DNA of 64,000 nucleotides, from positions 4,896-68,895 of the forward strand of contig DASRHK010000075.1 in NCBI GenBank assembly GCA_035650495.1. Reading direction: 5' to 3'. This stretch comes from DASRHK01 sp035650495. GTDB lineage: Bacteria; Pseudomonadota; Gammaproteobacteria; Nevskiales; Nevskiaceae. The translations under genes and the position numbers were made by a program. Of this stretch, positions 1-8,265 are shown one piece after another. The notes beneath the pieces are model-generated. The model did not search any database and was not told the origin of the DNA. It saw nothing but the letters and a program-made list of their open reading frames with translations. The stretch's first letter is position 1. Every line of letters begins with the position of its first letter.

Positions 1-1
1 G

Positions 2-2023
2 GCGGGCATGGCCGGCGAGCGCTTCGAGATCGACCGCATCGCACACGATCCCGCGCCCCCGACGTTCGACAACACGATCGTCGCGATGGAGCGGGCGGGG
101 CAGATGCTCGATCGCGTGTCGACGACGTTCTTCAATCTGAACACGGCCAACACCGATGCCGAGATGCAGAAGATCCAGGTCGAGATGGCGCCGAAGCTCG
201 CCGCGCACAGCGACGCGATCCTGCTCGATCCGGCGCTGTTCGCGCGCGTCGACGCGGTCTACCAGCAGCGCGCGAGCCTCAACCTCGATCCGGAATCTGC
301 GCAGCTGCTCGAGCGCCGCTACACGGCGTTCCTGCGCGCGGGCGCGAAGCTCGCCGACCCGGACAAGGAGACGCTGAAGCAGTTGAACCAGCGCATCTCC
401 ACGCTGACGACGCAGTTCCAGCAGAACGTGCTCGCCGCGACCAAGGCGTCGGCGATCGTGGTCGACGACCTCACGCAGCTCGATGGCCTGTCGCCGTCGC
501 AGATCAGCGCCGCTGCCGAGGCCGCGAAGCTGCGCAATCTCGACGGCAGATGGGTGCTGACGCTGCAGAACACGACGACGCAGCCAGTGCTGACCAATCT
601 CAGGAATCGCGGTCTGCGCCAGCGCGTGTACGAGGCGTCGGTGGCGCGCGCGCAGGGCGGCGATGCCGACAACACCGCGGTCGTCGCCGAGATCGTGCGG
701 CTGCGCGCCGAGCGCGCGAAGCTGCTGGGCTATCCCGATCACGCGACCTACGTGCTCGCCGACGAAACCGCCGGCACGCCCGAAGCGGTGAACCGCATCC
801 TCACGCAGCTCGCGCCCGCGGCGCTCGCGAACGCGAAGAAGGAAGCCGACGAGATCCAGAAGCAGATCGATCTCGAATCCAAGGCGCTGCGCCGGAAGAA
901 ATCCGAGCAGTTCAAGCTGCAGCCGTGGGACTGGGCGTACTACAGCGAGCAGGTGCGCAAGGCGCGCTACAGCTTCGACGAGGCGGAAGTGAAGCCGTAC
1001 TTCGAGCTCGAGAGCGTGCTGCAGAACGGCGTGTTCTACGCGGCGCACGAGCTCTATGGCATCTCGTTCAAGGAGCGCAAGGACCTGCCGGTCTACCAGA
1101 GCGACGTGCGCGTGTTCGAAGTGACCGACGCCGACGGCTCGCCAATCGGCCTGTTCCTCGCCGACTACTACGCGCGCGACAACAAGCAGGGCGGCGCGTG
1201 GATGAACAGCTACGTCGTGCAGTCGCAGCTGTTCAATCGCAAGCCGGTGGTGTCGAATAACCTCAACATCGCAAAGCCCGCGCCCGGCGAGCCGACGCTG
1301 CTGACGTTCGACGAAGTGACGACGATGTTCCACGAGTTCGGCCACGCGCTGCACGGCCTGTTCTCGAACGTGCGCTATCCCTCGCTCGCCGGCACCAGCG
1401 TGCCGCGCGACTTCGTCGAGTATCCGTCGCAGTACAACGAAATGTGGGCGCGCGATCCGAAGGTGCTCGCGAATTACGCGAAGCACTACCAGACCGGCGC
1501 GCCGCTGCCGCAGGCGTTGCTCGACAAGGTGCTCGCCGCGCAGAAATTCAACCAGGGCTTCAAGACGACCGAGTATCTCGCCGCCGCGATGCTCGATCAG
1601 GATTGGCATCAGATCGTCGCGGAACAGGCGCCGCCGGCTTCGAACGTGATGGCGTTCGAAGCGGCAGCGCTGCGCCAGTCGTCGATCGACGTCGTGCCGC
1701 CGCGCTATCACACGCCGTATTTCTCGCACGTGTTCGCGGGCGGCTATTCGGCGGGTTACTACGCGTATCTGTGGAGCGAGATCCTCGCGCGCGACACCGA
1801 GCACTGGTTCAACACACACGGGGGGCTCACGCGTCAGAACGGCGATGAGTTGCGCGCGAAGATCCTGTCGCGCGGTCGCAGTGCCGATCCGCGCACGCTG
1901 TTCCAGGCGTTCTACGGCGGTCCGCCCGACGTGCAGCCCTTGCTCGATTACCGCGGGCTCACGCTGCCGCCGCCCGCGCCCGCAAAGCCGACCAAGCTGC
2001 CGAAGAAGCAGCGCTCGGCGTAG
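2..2023 (+). CDS. dcp: M3 family peptidyl-dipeptidase (Dcp type), 5'-truncated by the window edge
   Basis: Zinc metallopeptidase that removes C-terminal dipeptides from peptides. The zinc motif HEFGHALHG is intact (His at about residue 442 counted from the ATG at position 8), and a downstream DFVEYPSQYNE segment matches the conserved Dcp region around the third zinc ligand. The frame is open to the left edge. The N-terminus seen (the FEIDRIAHDPAPPTFDNTI stretch) already corresponds to the interior of the Dcp N-terminal domain, so the true start, probably with a signal peptide, lies upstream. The C-terminus ends in a Pro/Lys-rich tail. Its stop is two bases from the stop of the convergent arsC. 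Oligopeptidase A is the alternative, but the sequence around the motif is closer to Dcp. Confidence 0.9.
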   Translation, partial: AGMAGERFEIDRIAHDPAPPTFDNTIVAMERAGQMLDRVSTTFFNLNTANTDAEMQKIQVEMAPKLAAHSDAILLDPALFARVDAVYQQRASLNLDPESAQLLERRYTAFLRAGAKLADPDKETLKQLNQRISTLTTQFQQNVLAATKASAIVVDDLTQLDGLSPSQISAAAEAAKLRNLDGRWVLTLQNTTTQPVLTNLRNRGLRQRVYEASVARAQGGDADNTAVVAEIVRLRAERAKLLGYPDHATYVLADETAGTPEAVNRILTQLAPAALANAKKEADEIQKQIDLESKALRRKKSEQFKLQPWDWAYYSEQVRKARYSFDEAEVKPYFELESVLQNGVFYAAHELYGISFKERKDLPVYQSDVRVFEVTDADGSPIGLFLADYYARDNKQGGAWMNSYVVQSQLFNRKPVVSNNLNIAKPAPGEPTLLTFDEVTTMFHEFGHALHGLFSNVRYPSLAGTSVPRDFVEYPSQYNEMWARDPKVLANYAKHYQTGAPLPQALLDKVLAAQKFNQGFKTTEYLAAAMLDQDWHQIVAEQAPPASNVMAFEAAALRQSSIDVVPPRYHTPYFSHVFAGGYSAGYYAYLWSEILARDTEHWFNTHGGLTRQNGDELRAKILSRGRSADPRTLFQAFYGGPPDVQPLLDYRGLTLPPPAPAKPTKLPKKQRSA

Positions 2024-2025
2024 CG

Positions 2026-2382
2026 CTACTTCAGCAGGTCGAGGACCGTCTCGGACGGCCGGCAGAGCTTCACGCGCTTGCTCGTCACCACGATCGGCCG
2101 GTTGATCAGGATCGGGTGCGCCATCATCGCGTCGATGAGCGCGTCGTCGGACGTCGCCGGATCGTCGAGCCCGAGCTCCGCATAAAGCTTCTCTTTCTGG
2201 CGCACGACGTCGCGGACCTTCACGCCCATGCGCCGGATCAGATCGACCAGTTGCTCACGCGACGGCGGCGTCTTCAGGTACTCGACGACGTGAGGCTCGA
2301 TTCCCGCCTTGCGGATGTACTCGAGCGTGTTGCGCGAGGTGCCGCACGCGGGGTTGTGATAGATCGTCACGTTCGCTTTCAT
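2026..2382 (-). CDS. arsC: ArsC-family arsenate reductase (glutaredoxin-dependent type)
   Basis: 118 residues, the usual ArsC length. The N-terminal thioredoxin-fold strand is followed by NPACGTSRN, which carries the catalytic Cys of the glutaredoxin-linked ArsC class. The later NRPIVVTSKRVKLCRP segment contains the conserved Arg-Pro that contacts the oxyanion. The known family reaction is reduction of arsenate to arsenite with glutathione and glutaredoxin. No arsR, arsB or other ars gene is nearby, so this could equally be a YffB/Spx-like paralogue with another role. It stands alone on the minus strand, convergent with dcp and divergent from the small membrane protein at 2493. Confidence 0.88.
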   Translation of the reverse strand: MKANVTIYHNPACGTSRNTLEYIRKAGIEPHVVEYLKTPPSREQLVDLIRRMGVKVRDVVRQKEKLYAELGLDDPATSDDALIDAMMAHPILINRPIVVTSKRVKLCRPSETVLDLLK

Positions 2383-2492
2383 GCCGCCATTCTCGCAGGT
2401 TGCTTTCGCAGATTGCGTACCCGGATGGGCGAGGCGCCACGAAACTTCGGCGCGACGCTCGGGGTCGCAGGACCAGACAACGAGGACAGGTC

Positions 2493-2864
2493 ATGGACGC
2501 ACTCACGATGATGAAAACCGCGGTCCTGCTGCTCGCGATCGCGGCAGTCGGTGGACTCACGATGGCGATCATCCGCTTCCGCGGTGCCGATCGGCCGCCG
2601 TCCTGGATCACCATGCTGCACGGATTCCTCGCCGGCGCGGCGTTGACGCTGCTGCTCTACGCGTGGGCGACGGTGGGATTGCCGGGACTCGCAAAAGCGG
2701 CGGTCGGCATCTTCGTGGTCGTCGCGCTCGTGGGCGCGTGGATCAACCTCAACTTCCACTCGAAGATGCTGCCGCTGCCGAAAGGCGTGGTCGTCGTGCA
2801 CGGCGTCGTCGCCGTGATCGCGTTCGTGATGCTGCTGTTGTCGCTGCAGGCGCCCGCGGGCTAG
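2493..2864 (+). CDS. Small polytopic membrane protein of unknown function
   Basis: 123 residues from the ATG at 2493, chosen because GAGGACAGG lies just upstream and the protein then begins directly with a hydrophobic helix. Four membrane-spanning helices are visible, with short charged loops such as RFRGADRPP and a NLNFHSK segment between helices three and four. There is no cofactor or catalytic motif. I do not recognise the family. It is divergent from arsC and its stop faces the stop of the coiled-coil gene at 2875. Confidence 0.7.
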   Translation: MDALTMMKTAVLLLAIAAVGGLTMAIIRFRGADRPPSWITMLHGFLAGAALTLLLYAWATVGLPGLAKAAVGIFVVVALVGAWINLNFHSKMLPLPKGVVVVHGVVAVIAFVMLLLSLQAPAG

Positions 2865-2874
2865 ATCCGCAAGG

Positions 2875-3177
2875 CTACTTCGTCGTTTTCCACTCGAAGC
2901 CGACGGCGACGCGCTTCGGCTCGCCTGGCTGTTGCGGCGCCACGGTGGGCGCCGGCGCGGCAGCCTCCGCGATCTTCTTCTTCAGCACCTCGACTTCCTT
3001 CTTGAGCTTCGCGTTGTCGACGCTCATCTGAAGGACCTTCTGCTCGGCCATCTTGAAGTCGTTCTCGATGCCGCGGAAATGACGCTGCAGCTCGGTGAGG
3101 TCCGAGACCATCGCGTGACTGGTGTTGACCCTCATCAGCTTGACGATGAGGTCGCTCACTTGCTTGGTGGTTGCCAT
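2875..3177 (-). CDS. Small coiled-coil protein, downstream partner of cysH
   Basis: 100 residues. The central part (about 25-72) has the heptad spacing of a coiled coil, rich in Lys, Glu, Leu and Val. It is followed by an Ala/Pro linker and a basic tail ending in EWKTTK. There is no signal peptide or membrane segment. The start is ATG, nine bases after the cysH stop on the same strand, so the two are probably co-transcribed. No function can be inferred from the sequence. Confidence 0.65.
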   Translation of the reverse strand: MATTKQVSDLIVKLMRVNTSHAMVSDLTELQRHFRGIENDFKMAEQKVLQMSVDNAKLKKEVEVLKKKIAEAAAPAPTVAPQQPGEPKRVAVGFEWKTTK

Positions 3178-3186
3178 GGCTACAGC

Positions 3187-3948
3187 TTACAGATGCAGCC
3201 CGCACTCCGTCTTGGGTTTTCCAACCCAGCGCCCGCTGCGGCCTTCGCCCTTCACCGTGCAGTGCGTGCAGCCGATCGACTGATAGCCCTCGGCGACCAG
3301 CGGATGGAAGGGCAGGTTGTGCTCGGCGATGTAGGCGTCGCGCTCGCCCTTGGTCACGTCGATCATCGGATTGAACTTGAGGATGCCGCGACGCTCCTCG
3401 AAGATCTTCATGTCCGCGCGCGCGTCGGTCTGCCAGCTCATCAGGCTCGACACCCACACGTGGTAGTTCGGCTTGACCGCGTCGAGCGGCTCGACCTTGT
3501 TGATCGCGCAGCAGTAGTCTGGGTCCTTCTTGTAGGTCTCGTCCTTCTGCGTGAACTCGTGCTTCCAGTCGTCGGCCTTGAGGTCGAACACCGAGAGGCC
3601 GAAGACCTTGGTCAGGTAGTCCTTGTACGCCAGCGTTTCCTTGAAGTGATAACCGGTGTTGATGAACGCGATCTTCTGATCGGGCCGGATATCCGAGATG
3701 ATGTGCAGGAAGTACGCGGAGGTCGCCGCGAACGAAGAGGTGATCAGCACCTTCTCCGGCGCGAAGTCGCGATACAGCCGGCGCAGCCGCTCTTCGAAAT
3801 GCAGCGGCGCGTAGATCCGGTTGAGCTCTTCGATGCGCTCGGCCGAAAGGCCCGCCGAGTTGCCGGTGCGCGGCGCGTCCGGCAGGGGCAGCACGTCGGC
3901 CGCAGTGGCTTCGCGCTGGAGGAACTCCGATAGCTTCATCGCTTCCAT
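3187..3948 (-). CDS. cysH: Assimilatory APS/PAPS reductase, iron-sulfur (APS) type
   Basis: Reduces activated sulfate to sulfite in cysteine biosynthesis. 253 residues. The N-terminal ATP-pyrophosphatase-like fold has the phosphate-binding serine loop LITSSFAATSA. The Cys pair in DYCCAINKV and the later GCTHC are the four ligands of the [4Fe-4S] cluster found in APS reductases and absent from enterobacterial PAPS reductases. The C-terminal KTECGLHL supplies the nucleophilic Cys. Two ATG codons occur within four residues; the first is used here. No cysDN, cysI or cysG lies beside it. It is divergent from the erythromycin-esterase-like gene across a short AT-rich patch near 3995-4012. Confidence 0.93.
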   Translation of the reverse strand: MEAMKLSEFLQREATAADVLPLPDAPRTGNSAGLSAERIEELNRIYAPLHFEERLRRLYRDFAPEKVLITSSFAATSAYFLHIISDIRPDQKIAFINTGYHFKETLAYKDYLTKVFGLSVFDLKADDWKHEFTQKDETYKKDPDYCCAINKVEPLDAVKPNYHVWVSSLMSWQTDARADMKIFEERRGILKFNPMIDVTKGERDAYIAEHNLPFHPLVAEGYQSIGCTHCTVKGEGRSGRWVGKPKTECGLHL

Positions 3949-4056
3949 GGGCCGGGACTATAAGGCCTGCCCGGCGCGCCCGGACCGTCGCGACGAAAAA
4001 GATATATGTACAGAAACCGGTCGCGAACGCCGCCTTGCGGGCCCGGTCATACCAGC

Positions 4057-5382
4057 ATGGGCAACGGCGAAGCGATCCGCGCGATGACGCATCCGCTGCG
4101 CGAAGTGGCGCAGGATTACGACGCGCTGCTCGACTGGATCGGCGATGCGGAGGTCGTGCTGATCGGCGAGGCGTCGCACGGCACGCACGAGTTCTATCGC
4201 GAGCGCGCGGCGATCACGCGCAGGCTCATCGAGGAGAAGGGCTTCCGCGCCGTCGCCGCCGAGGCCGACTGGCCCGACGCGTGGCGCGTGAACCGGTTCG
4301 TCCACGGCCGAGGCACGGACGTCCGCGCGAATGACGCACTGCGCGGCTTCCAGCGCTTTCCGGCGTGGATGTGGCGCAACACGGTGATGCTGGAATTCGT
4401 CGACTGGCTGCGCGCGCACAATCGCCGCGCCCAGGACGATCGATGCGCGGGTTTCTACGGCATCGATCTCTACAGCCTGCACAGCTCGATCTCGGCGGTG
4501 ATCGGCTATCTCGAGCGCATCGATCCGTCGGCGGCGCGCCGCGCCCGCGATCGCTACGCCTGCTTCGATCACGTCGGCACCGACCCGCAGTCGTACGGCT
4601 ATCTCGCGCACTTCAACGTGGGCCGGTCGTGCGAAGACGCCGTGGTCCGTCAGCTGACCGAGCTCCTCGAGCGATCGCAGAAATACGCCGCGCGCGACGG
4701 CGCCCATCCGCGCGACGATTTCTTCGACGCTGCCGTGAACGCGCGCGTCGTGCGCAACGCCGAGCAGTACTACCGCGCGATGTTCCGCTCGCACGCCGAG
4801 TCGTGGAACCTGCGTGATCGGCACATGATGGAGACGCTGGTCGCGCTGAAGGGCCATCTCGAGGCAGCCGGAGACGGCCCCGCGCGTATCGTCGTGTGGG
4901 CGCACAACTCGCATCTCGGCGACGCGCGCGCCACCGACATGTCGCGGGGCGGCGAGCTCAATCTCGGCCAGCTCGTGCGCGAGCACTTCGACGCCAGGGC
5001 GTATGCGATCGGCTTCAGCACCTACGAAGGCACGGTCACGGCTGCGCACGACTGGGGCGAAGCCGCGGAGACGATGCGCGTGCGGCCGGGACTCGCGGGA
5101 AGCTACGAGGCGCTGTTCCACGAAGCGGGAATGCGGGGCCTCCTGCTGAACCTGCGCGAGCTCGCGGAGCACGCGCTGCTGCGCGGGCCGCGGCTGCAGC
5201 GCGCGATCGGCGTGATCTATCGCCCGCACACCGAGCGCCTCAGCCATTACTTCGAAGCGCGGCTCAGCCAGCAGTTCGACGCGATGATCCACATCGACAC
5301 GACGCGCGCGCTGCATCCGCTCGAGCACACAGCAAGAGTCGCGCCGCTCGAAGAGACCGAGACCTATCCGTCCGGCGCGTGA
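4057..5382 (+). CDS. Erythromycin esterase family protein
   Basis: 441 residues from the ATG at 4057. The N-terminal GEASHGTHEFYRER motif is the signature of the erythromycin-esterase family and contains the His and Glu used for water activation in the characterised Ere enzymes. Later His-containing segments such as WAHNSHLGDAR also match. The protein is cytoplasmic, with no signal peptide. Most chromosomal members have no shown link to macrolide resistance, so the substrate is open. The start is uncertain: ATG at 4084 (MTHPLREV) is equally possible and neither has a clear ribosome binding site. Codon use resembles the neighbours. Confidence 0.85.
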   Translation: MGNGEAIRAMTHPLREVAQDYDALLDWIGDAEVVLIGEASHGTHEFYRERAAITRRLIEEKGFRAVAAEADWPDAWRVNRFVHGRGTDVRANDALRGFQRFPAWMWRNTVMLEFVDWLRAHNRRAQDDRCAGFYGIDLYSLHSSISAVIGYLERIDPSAARRARDRYACFDHVGTDPQSYGYLAHFNVGRSCEDAVVRQLTELLERSQKYAARDGAHPRDDFFDAAVNARVVRNAEQYYRAMFRSHAESWNLRDRHMMETLVALKGHLEAAGDGPARIVVWAHNSHLGDARATDMSRGGELNLGQLVREHFDARAYAIGFSTYEGTVTAAHDWGEAAETMRVRPGLAGSYEALFHEAGMRGLLLNLRELAEHALLRGPRLQRAIGVIYRPHTERLSHYFEARLSQQFDAMIHIDTTRALHPLEHTARVAPLEETETYPSGA

Positions 5383-5435
5383 ACCTCGACGGCCCTCGCG
5401 GGTCGGAATTTTGAGGCACTCAGCAAGGAGCGGTG

Positions 5436-5999
5436 ATGAACATTCACGGACGCAGGATCGCGATCATGGCAACGCACGGCTTCGAGCAAGCCGAGCTGAC
5501 GGAGCCGCTGGAGACGCTGCGCGGCGCAGGCGCGCAGGTCGACGTGATCGCGCCGGACGCTGGCGAGATCCAGGGCTTCCGGCATTTCGAGAAGGGCGAC
5601 GCGGTGAAGGTCGACAAGACCCTCGCGGAGGCGATCTCCGACGATTACGACGCGATCGTCATCCCCGGCGGCGTCCACAATCCCGACGCGCTGCGCATCA
5701 ATGAGAAGGCGATCGCCTTCGTGCACGGCTTCGCGAAAGCGGGCAAGACCATCGCGGCGATCTGCCACGGACCCTGGGTGCTGGTGAATGCGGGACTCGC
5801 CAAGGGACGCACGCTGACGAGCTACCAGACCATCCGCGTCGATCTGCAGAACGCCGGCGCGAAGGTCGTCGACCAGGAAGTGGTCGTCGACGGCAACTTC
5901 ATTACCAGCCGGCAGCCGAAGGACCTGCCGGCCTTCAATCGCGCGATCATCGAAAAGCTGGCCGAGCGCGCGAAGGCCGAGCCGGAGACAGTCGAATGA
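5436..5999 (+). CDS. PfpI/DJ-1 family protein
   Basis: 187 residues. DJ-1/PfpI fold with the nucleophile elbow AAICHGPWVL (Cys followed by His-Gly-Pro) and an N-terminal acidic residue in GFEQAELTEP that usually pairs with that Cys. Family members are described as intracellular cysteine proteases, deglycases or stress chaperones, and the activity here is not decidable. The start is ATG at 5436, with AAGGAG at 5425-5430; the GTG three bases earlier is less well placed. First gene of a three-gene set: its stop overlaps the next start in ATGA. Confidence 0.88.
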   Translation: MNIHGRRIAIMATHGFEQAELTEPLETLRGAGAQVDVIAPDAGEIQGFRHFEKGDAVKVDKTLAEAISDDYDAIVIPGGVHNPDALRINEKAIAFVHGFAKAGKTIAAICHGPWVLVNAGLAKGRTLTSYQTIRVDLQNAGAKVVDQEVVVDGNFITSRQPKDLPAFNRAIIEKLAERAKAEPETVE

Positions 6000-6397
6000 A
6001 ACGCACGCATCTCAACGAGAAGCCCGACGGCGAGCTGCACCTGGAAGACAAGGAAGAGCGCGGACGCGCGGGCGATCGCCGCTCGCGCAAAGCCGAGCGC
6101 GAGGAATTCCCGCCGGAGCGCGTGCGCCGCGCAGGACTCACCGCGGCCGAGACGCCGACGCCGGACCAGCCGACCGAGGACGACGCCAATCCCGAGACAT
6201 TGATCGGCGAAGACAAGCCCGATCCGATCGACCAGACGCTGCGCGTGACCGACGAGGCCGACATCGGCGAAGGCTTCGGCAAGGACGAAGCCGAGCTCGC
6301 CGAAGAAGACCCGGTGGGACGCGCGCGGCCGCGGCCGGCGCCGAGCCATCGCGGTCCGGCGCGCGTGCATTCCCGCAATCGGCAGCAGCATCCGTGA
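5996..6397 (+). CDS. Highly charged, probably disordered protein
   Basis: 133 residues dominated by Glu, Asp, Arg and Pro, with almost no hydrophobic core. It has no signal peptide or membrane helix, so it is predicted to be intrinsically disordered by eye. ATG overlaps the pfpI-like stop by four bases, and its own stop overlaps the GTG of the next gene by four bases, which argues strongly that it is translated. Function unknown; the context suggests a stress-response role shared with its neighbours. Confidence 0.7.
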   Translation: MKRTHLNEKPDGELHLEDKEERGRAGDRRSRKAEREEFPPERVRRAGLTAAETPTPDQPTEDDANPETLIGEDKPDPIDQTLRVTDEADIGEGFGKDEAELAEEDPVGRARPRPAPSHRGPARVHSRNRQQHP

Positions 6398-6858
6398 GCG
6401 CCGCCGAATCGGTGGTCCTCGTCGCGGATTCCGCGCGCGCGCGTCTGTTCGACGCGCCGACGCCGACCGCGGCGCTGCACGAGATCGAGGACCTGTCCAA
6501 TCCGGTCGCGCGTCTGCACGAGGGCGATCTGGTCGCCGATCGTGCGGGCGTCAAGCACGGCCGTTCCGCGCAGGTGCACGGCGGCTCGATGACCGCGGGA
6601 GCCGATGCCTATGGCGGCGGCGGCATGCGCGATCATCGCGTGGAGGAATTCGCGAAGTCGGTGTGCGAGCGGTTGGCCGACACCGTGCGCCGGACCGATG
6701 CGGAGCGCGTCTACATCGTCGCGGAGCCGCAGTTCCTCGGGTTGCTGCGCGCGCGGATGGACGCGCCGTTGCGCAGGCGCGTCGCGGGCGAGATCGCCAA
6801 GTCGATCGCCGGCAAGCCGCCCGACGAGATCCGCCGGGCGTTGCCGCCGAGGTTGTGA
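6394..6858 (+). CDS. Host attachment protein family (plant-attachment-like) protein
   Basis: 154 residues, GTG start in a GTGA overlap with the preceding stop. It begins with VVLVADSARARLFDA, typical of proteins annotated as host attachment protein, and has a C-terminal PPDEIRRALPP motif that recurs in that family. The fold resembles the eRF1 domain 3/Pelota-type fold in related families (recalled, not computed). The name comes from an Agrobacterium attachment study; most homologues, including those in non-plant bacteria, have no confirmed function. Third gene of the 5436-6858 operon. Confidence 0.8.
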   Translation: MSAAESVVLVADSARARLFDAPTPTAALHEIEDLSNPVARLHEGDLVADRAGVKHGRSAQVHGGSMTAGADAYGGGGMRDHRVEEFAKSVCERLADTVRRTDAERVYIVAEPQFLGLLRARMDAPLRRRVAGEIAKSIAGKPPDEIRRALPPRL

Positions 6859-6861
6859 GGA

Positions 6862-7305
6862 TCAGCGCGTCGCCGACTGGGAGTGCTGGCCGCCGGCGCG
6901 CGAGATGCCGGACAGCGCGTGCGTCGCGGTCTCCGCGGTCTCATCGGAGCAGGCGAGGTCGCCGAGCGCGACGATGCCGACGAGGCGCTTGTCGCGATTG
7001 AGCACCGGCAGGCGCCGCACCTGCAGCTCCGCCATGTTGCGGGCGACGTCGTCGGTGTCCTCGTCGTCGTAGCAGTACTTCACTTCCGCGCTCATCACTT
7101 CGCGGACGCGCGTGTCCGGTCCTTTGCCTTCCGCCACCGCGCGGATGGCGATGTCGCGATCGGTGAGCATGCCGACCAGGCGATCGTTCTCGCCCACCGG
7201 CACCACGCCGGCATCGCATTCGCACATCATCTTCGCCGCGTCGCGGATCGTCTCGTTGGGATTGGCGACGCGCACGTCGCGCGTCATGCATTCGCTGATC
7301 TTCAT
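6862..7305 (-). CDS. Tandem CBS-domain protein
   Basis: 147 residues made of a CBS pair (about 5-60 and 70-125) and a short polar tail. Each CBS repeat shows the usual pattern: first ISECMTRDV and GMLTDRDIAIRA, second VREVMSAEV and GIVALGDLA. CBS pairs bind adenosine nucleotides and act as energy sensors. Stand-alone pairs like this often act on other enzymes in trans. ATG start with GGAG eight bases upstream. It is convergent with the host-attachment-protein gene, whose stop lies three bases away. Confidence 0.87.
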   Translation of the reverse strand: MKISECMTRDVRVANPNETIRDAAKMMCECDAGVVPVGENDRLVGMLTDRDIAIRAVAEGKGPDTRVREVMSAEVKYCYDDEDTDDVARNMAELQVRRLPVLNRDKRLVGIVALGDLACSDETAETATHALSGISRAGGQHSQSATR

Positions 7306-7330
7306 TCTCGAGTCTCCGTGCCTTCAAACA

Positions 7331-7347
7331 CCGCTTTGCTGAAGCGG
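7331..7347 (-). terminator. Possible weak hairpin terminator after the transglutaminase gene
   Basis: CCGCTT at 7331-7336 pairs with AAGCGG at 7342-7347 across a five-base loop. Read on the minus strand it follows the transglutaminase stop and is followed by TGTTTG, which is only partly U-rich. It could equally be a leader hairpin of the CBS gene. Confidence 0.3.
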
Positions 7348-7389
7348 CACTAAGTTCAGAACGAAGCTGCCCGGTGAAGTTCCTGCGCG

Positions 7390-8265
7390 TCACGCGACGG
7401 TCGCGCGCACCTCGACGCTCATGCCGAGATAGTCGGCCGGCGCGCCGGTGTAGCTGCCCGACAGCGGAATCGCCTGCGAGGCGTCGCGCGCGACCGCGAC
7501 GCGGATGAGATTGCGTCCGCCGATGAGCGCGTTGGTCGGATCGAATTCGACCCAGCCCGCACCCGGCAGATAGATCTGCGCCCAGGCGTGCGTCGCGCCT
7601 TGGCCGACGACGCCGGCGCCCGCGTCGACGAGCGATTCGTCGTAGAGGTAGCCGGAGACGAAGCGCGCGGCGAGCCCGAGGCTGCGCGCGGCTTCCATGA
7701 ACAGCAGCGCGAAATCGCGACAGCTCCCGCTGCGCTGCTTGAGGGTGTCGACCGGCGACTGCACGCCCATTTCTTCGCGGCGCTTGTACTCGAACTCGTG
7801 CTTCACGGCGTGCGTCATCGCATCGAGGATCGCCAGCGTATCGGTGCCGGCATCGCCGCCGATGAAGCTCTTCGCCCATTGATCGACGTCGTGCTGCGCG
7901 TCCGGATAGTGGCGCTCCGCCGTGCGGCCCAGGTCCGCGACTTCCTCCGCGGAATAGTTGAAGGGCAGCGAGCGCGCGTAGTCCTCGATCACCAGCTCTT
8001 CGGGCTTCGCCGGAAAGTGCTCGGCGCGGAAGCGCGACTCGAACACGAGCTCGGCGGCCGGCGCAGCGAAGCTCGCGATGCCGATCGAGTTGCCGAACAC
8101 GTCGTGCAGCCAGCGCACCGTCGCGGCAGGGGTGATGCTGAGCGCGGTGTCGATCAGGCGCAGGTCGTGGCTGTCGCGCGGACGGAACATCATCCGGTGC
8201 TCGCCGAAGCTGACCGGCTTGGCATAGCGGTACGTCGTGCGGTGCTCGACCTGGAGGATGGTCAT
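7390..8265 (-). CDS. Transglutaminase-like domain protein with bacterial N-terminal domain
   Basis: 291 residues. The N-terminal half (MTILQVEHRTTYRYAKPVSF onwards) is the beta-rich domain that precedes bacterial transglutaminase-like domains. The C-terminal papain-like core has the triad: Cys in RSGSCRDFA, His in GATHAWAQIY and Asp in GWVEFDPTN. There is no signal peptide, so it is cytoplasmic. The start is ATG at 8265, whose ATGA overlaps the stop of the upstream M14 peptidase gene; the frame stays open further upstream, but that stretch lies antiparallel within the peptidase. Members are presumed proteases or amide-bond enzymes, substrate unknown. Confidence 0.87.
   Translation of the reverse strand: MTILQVEHRTTYRYAKPVSFGEHRMMFRPRDSHDLRLIDTALSITPAATVRWLHDVFGNSIGIASFAAPAAELVFESRFRAEHFPAKPEELVIEDYARSLPFNYSAEEVADLGRTAERHYPDAQHDVDQWAKSFIGGDAGTDTLAILDAMTHAVKHEFEYKRREEMGVQSPVDTLKQRSGSCRDFALLFMEAARSLGLAARFVSGYLYDESLVDAGAGVVGQGATHAWAQIYLPGAGWVEFDPTNALIGGRNLIRVAVARDASQAIPLSGSYTGAPADYLGMSVEVRATVA

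Noticed and set aside
3990..4015. AT-rich patch with TATATG between cysH and the esterase-like gene
   Set aside because: Looks promoter-like against the GC background, but no matching -35 element on either strand could be found.
4057..5382. Macrolide-resistance gene
   Set aside because: Only the family signature is present. Most chromosomal homologues are not resistance determinants and there is no mobile context.
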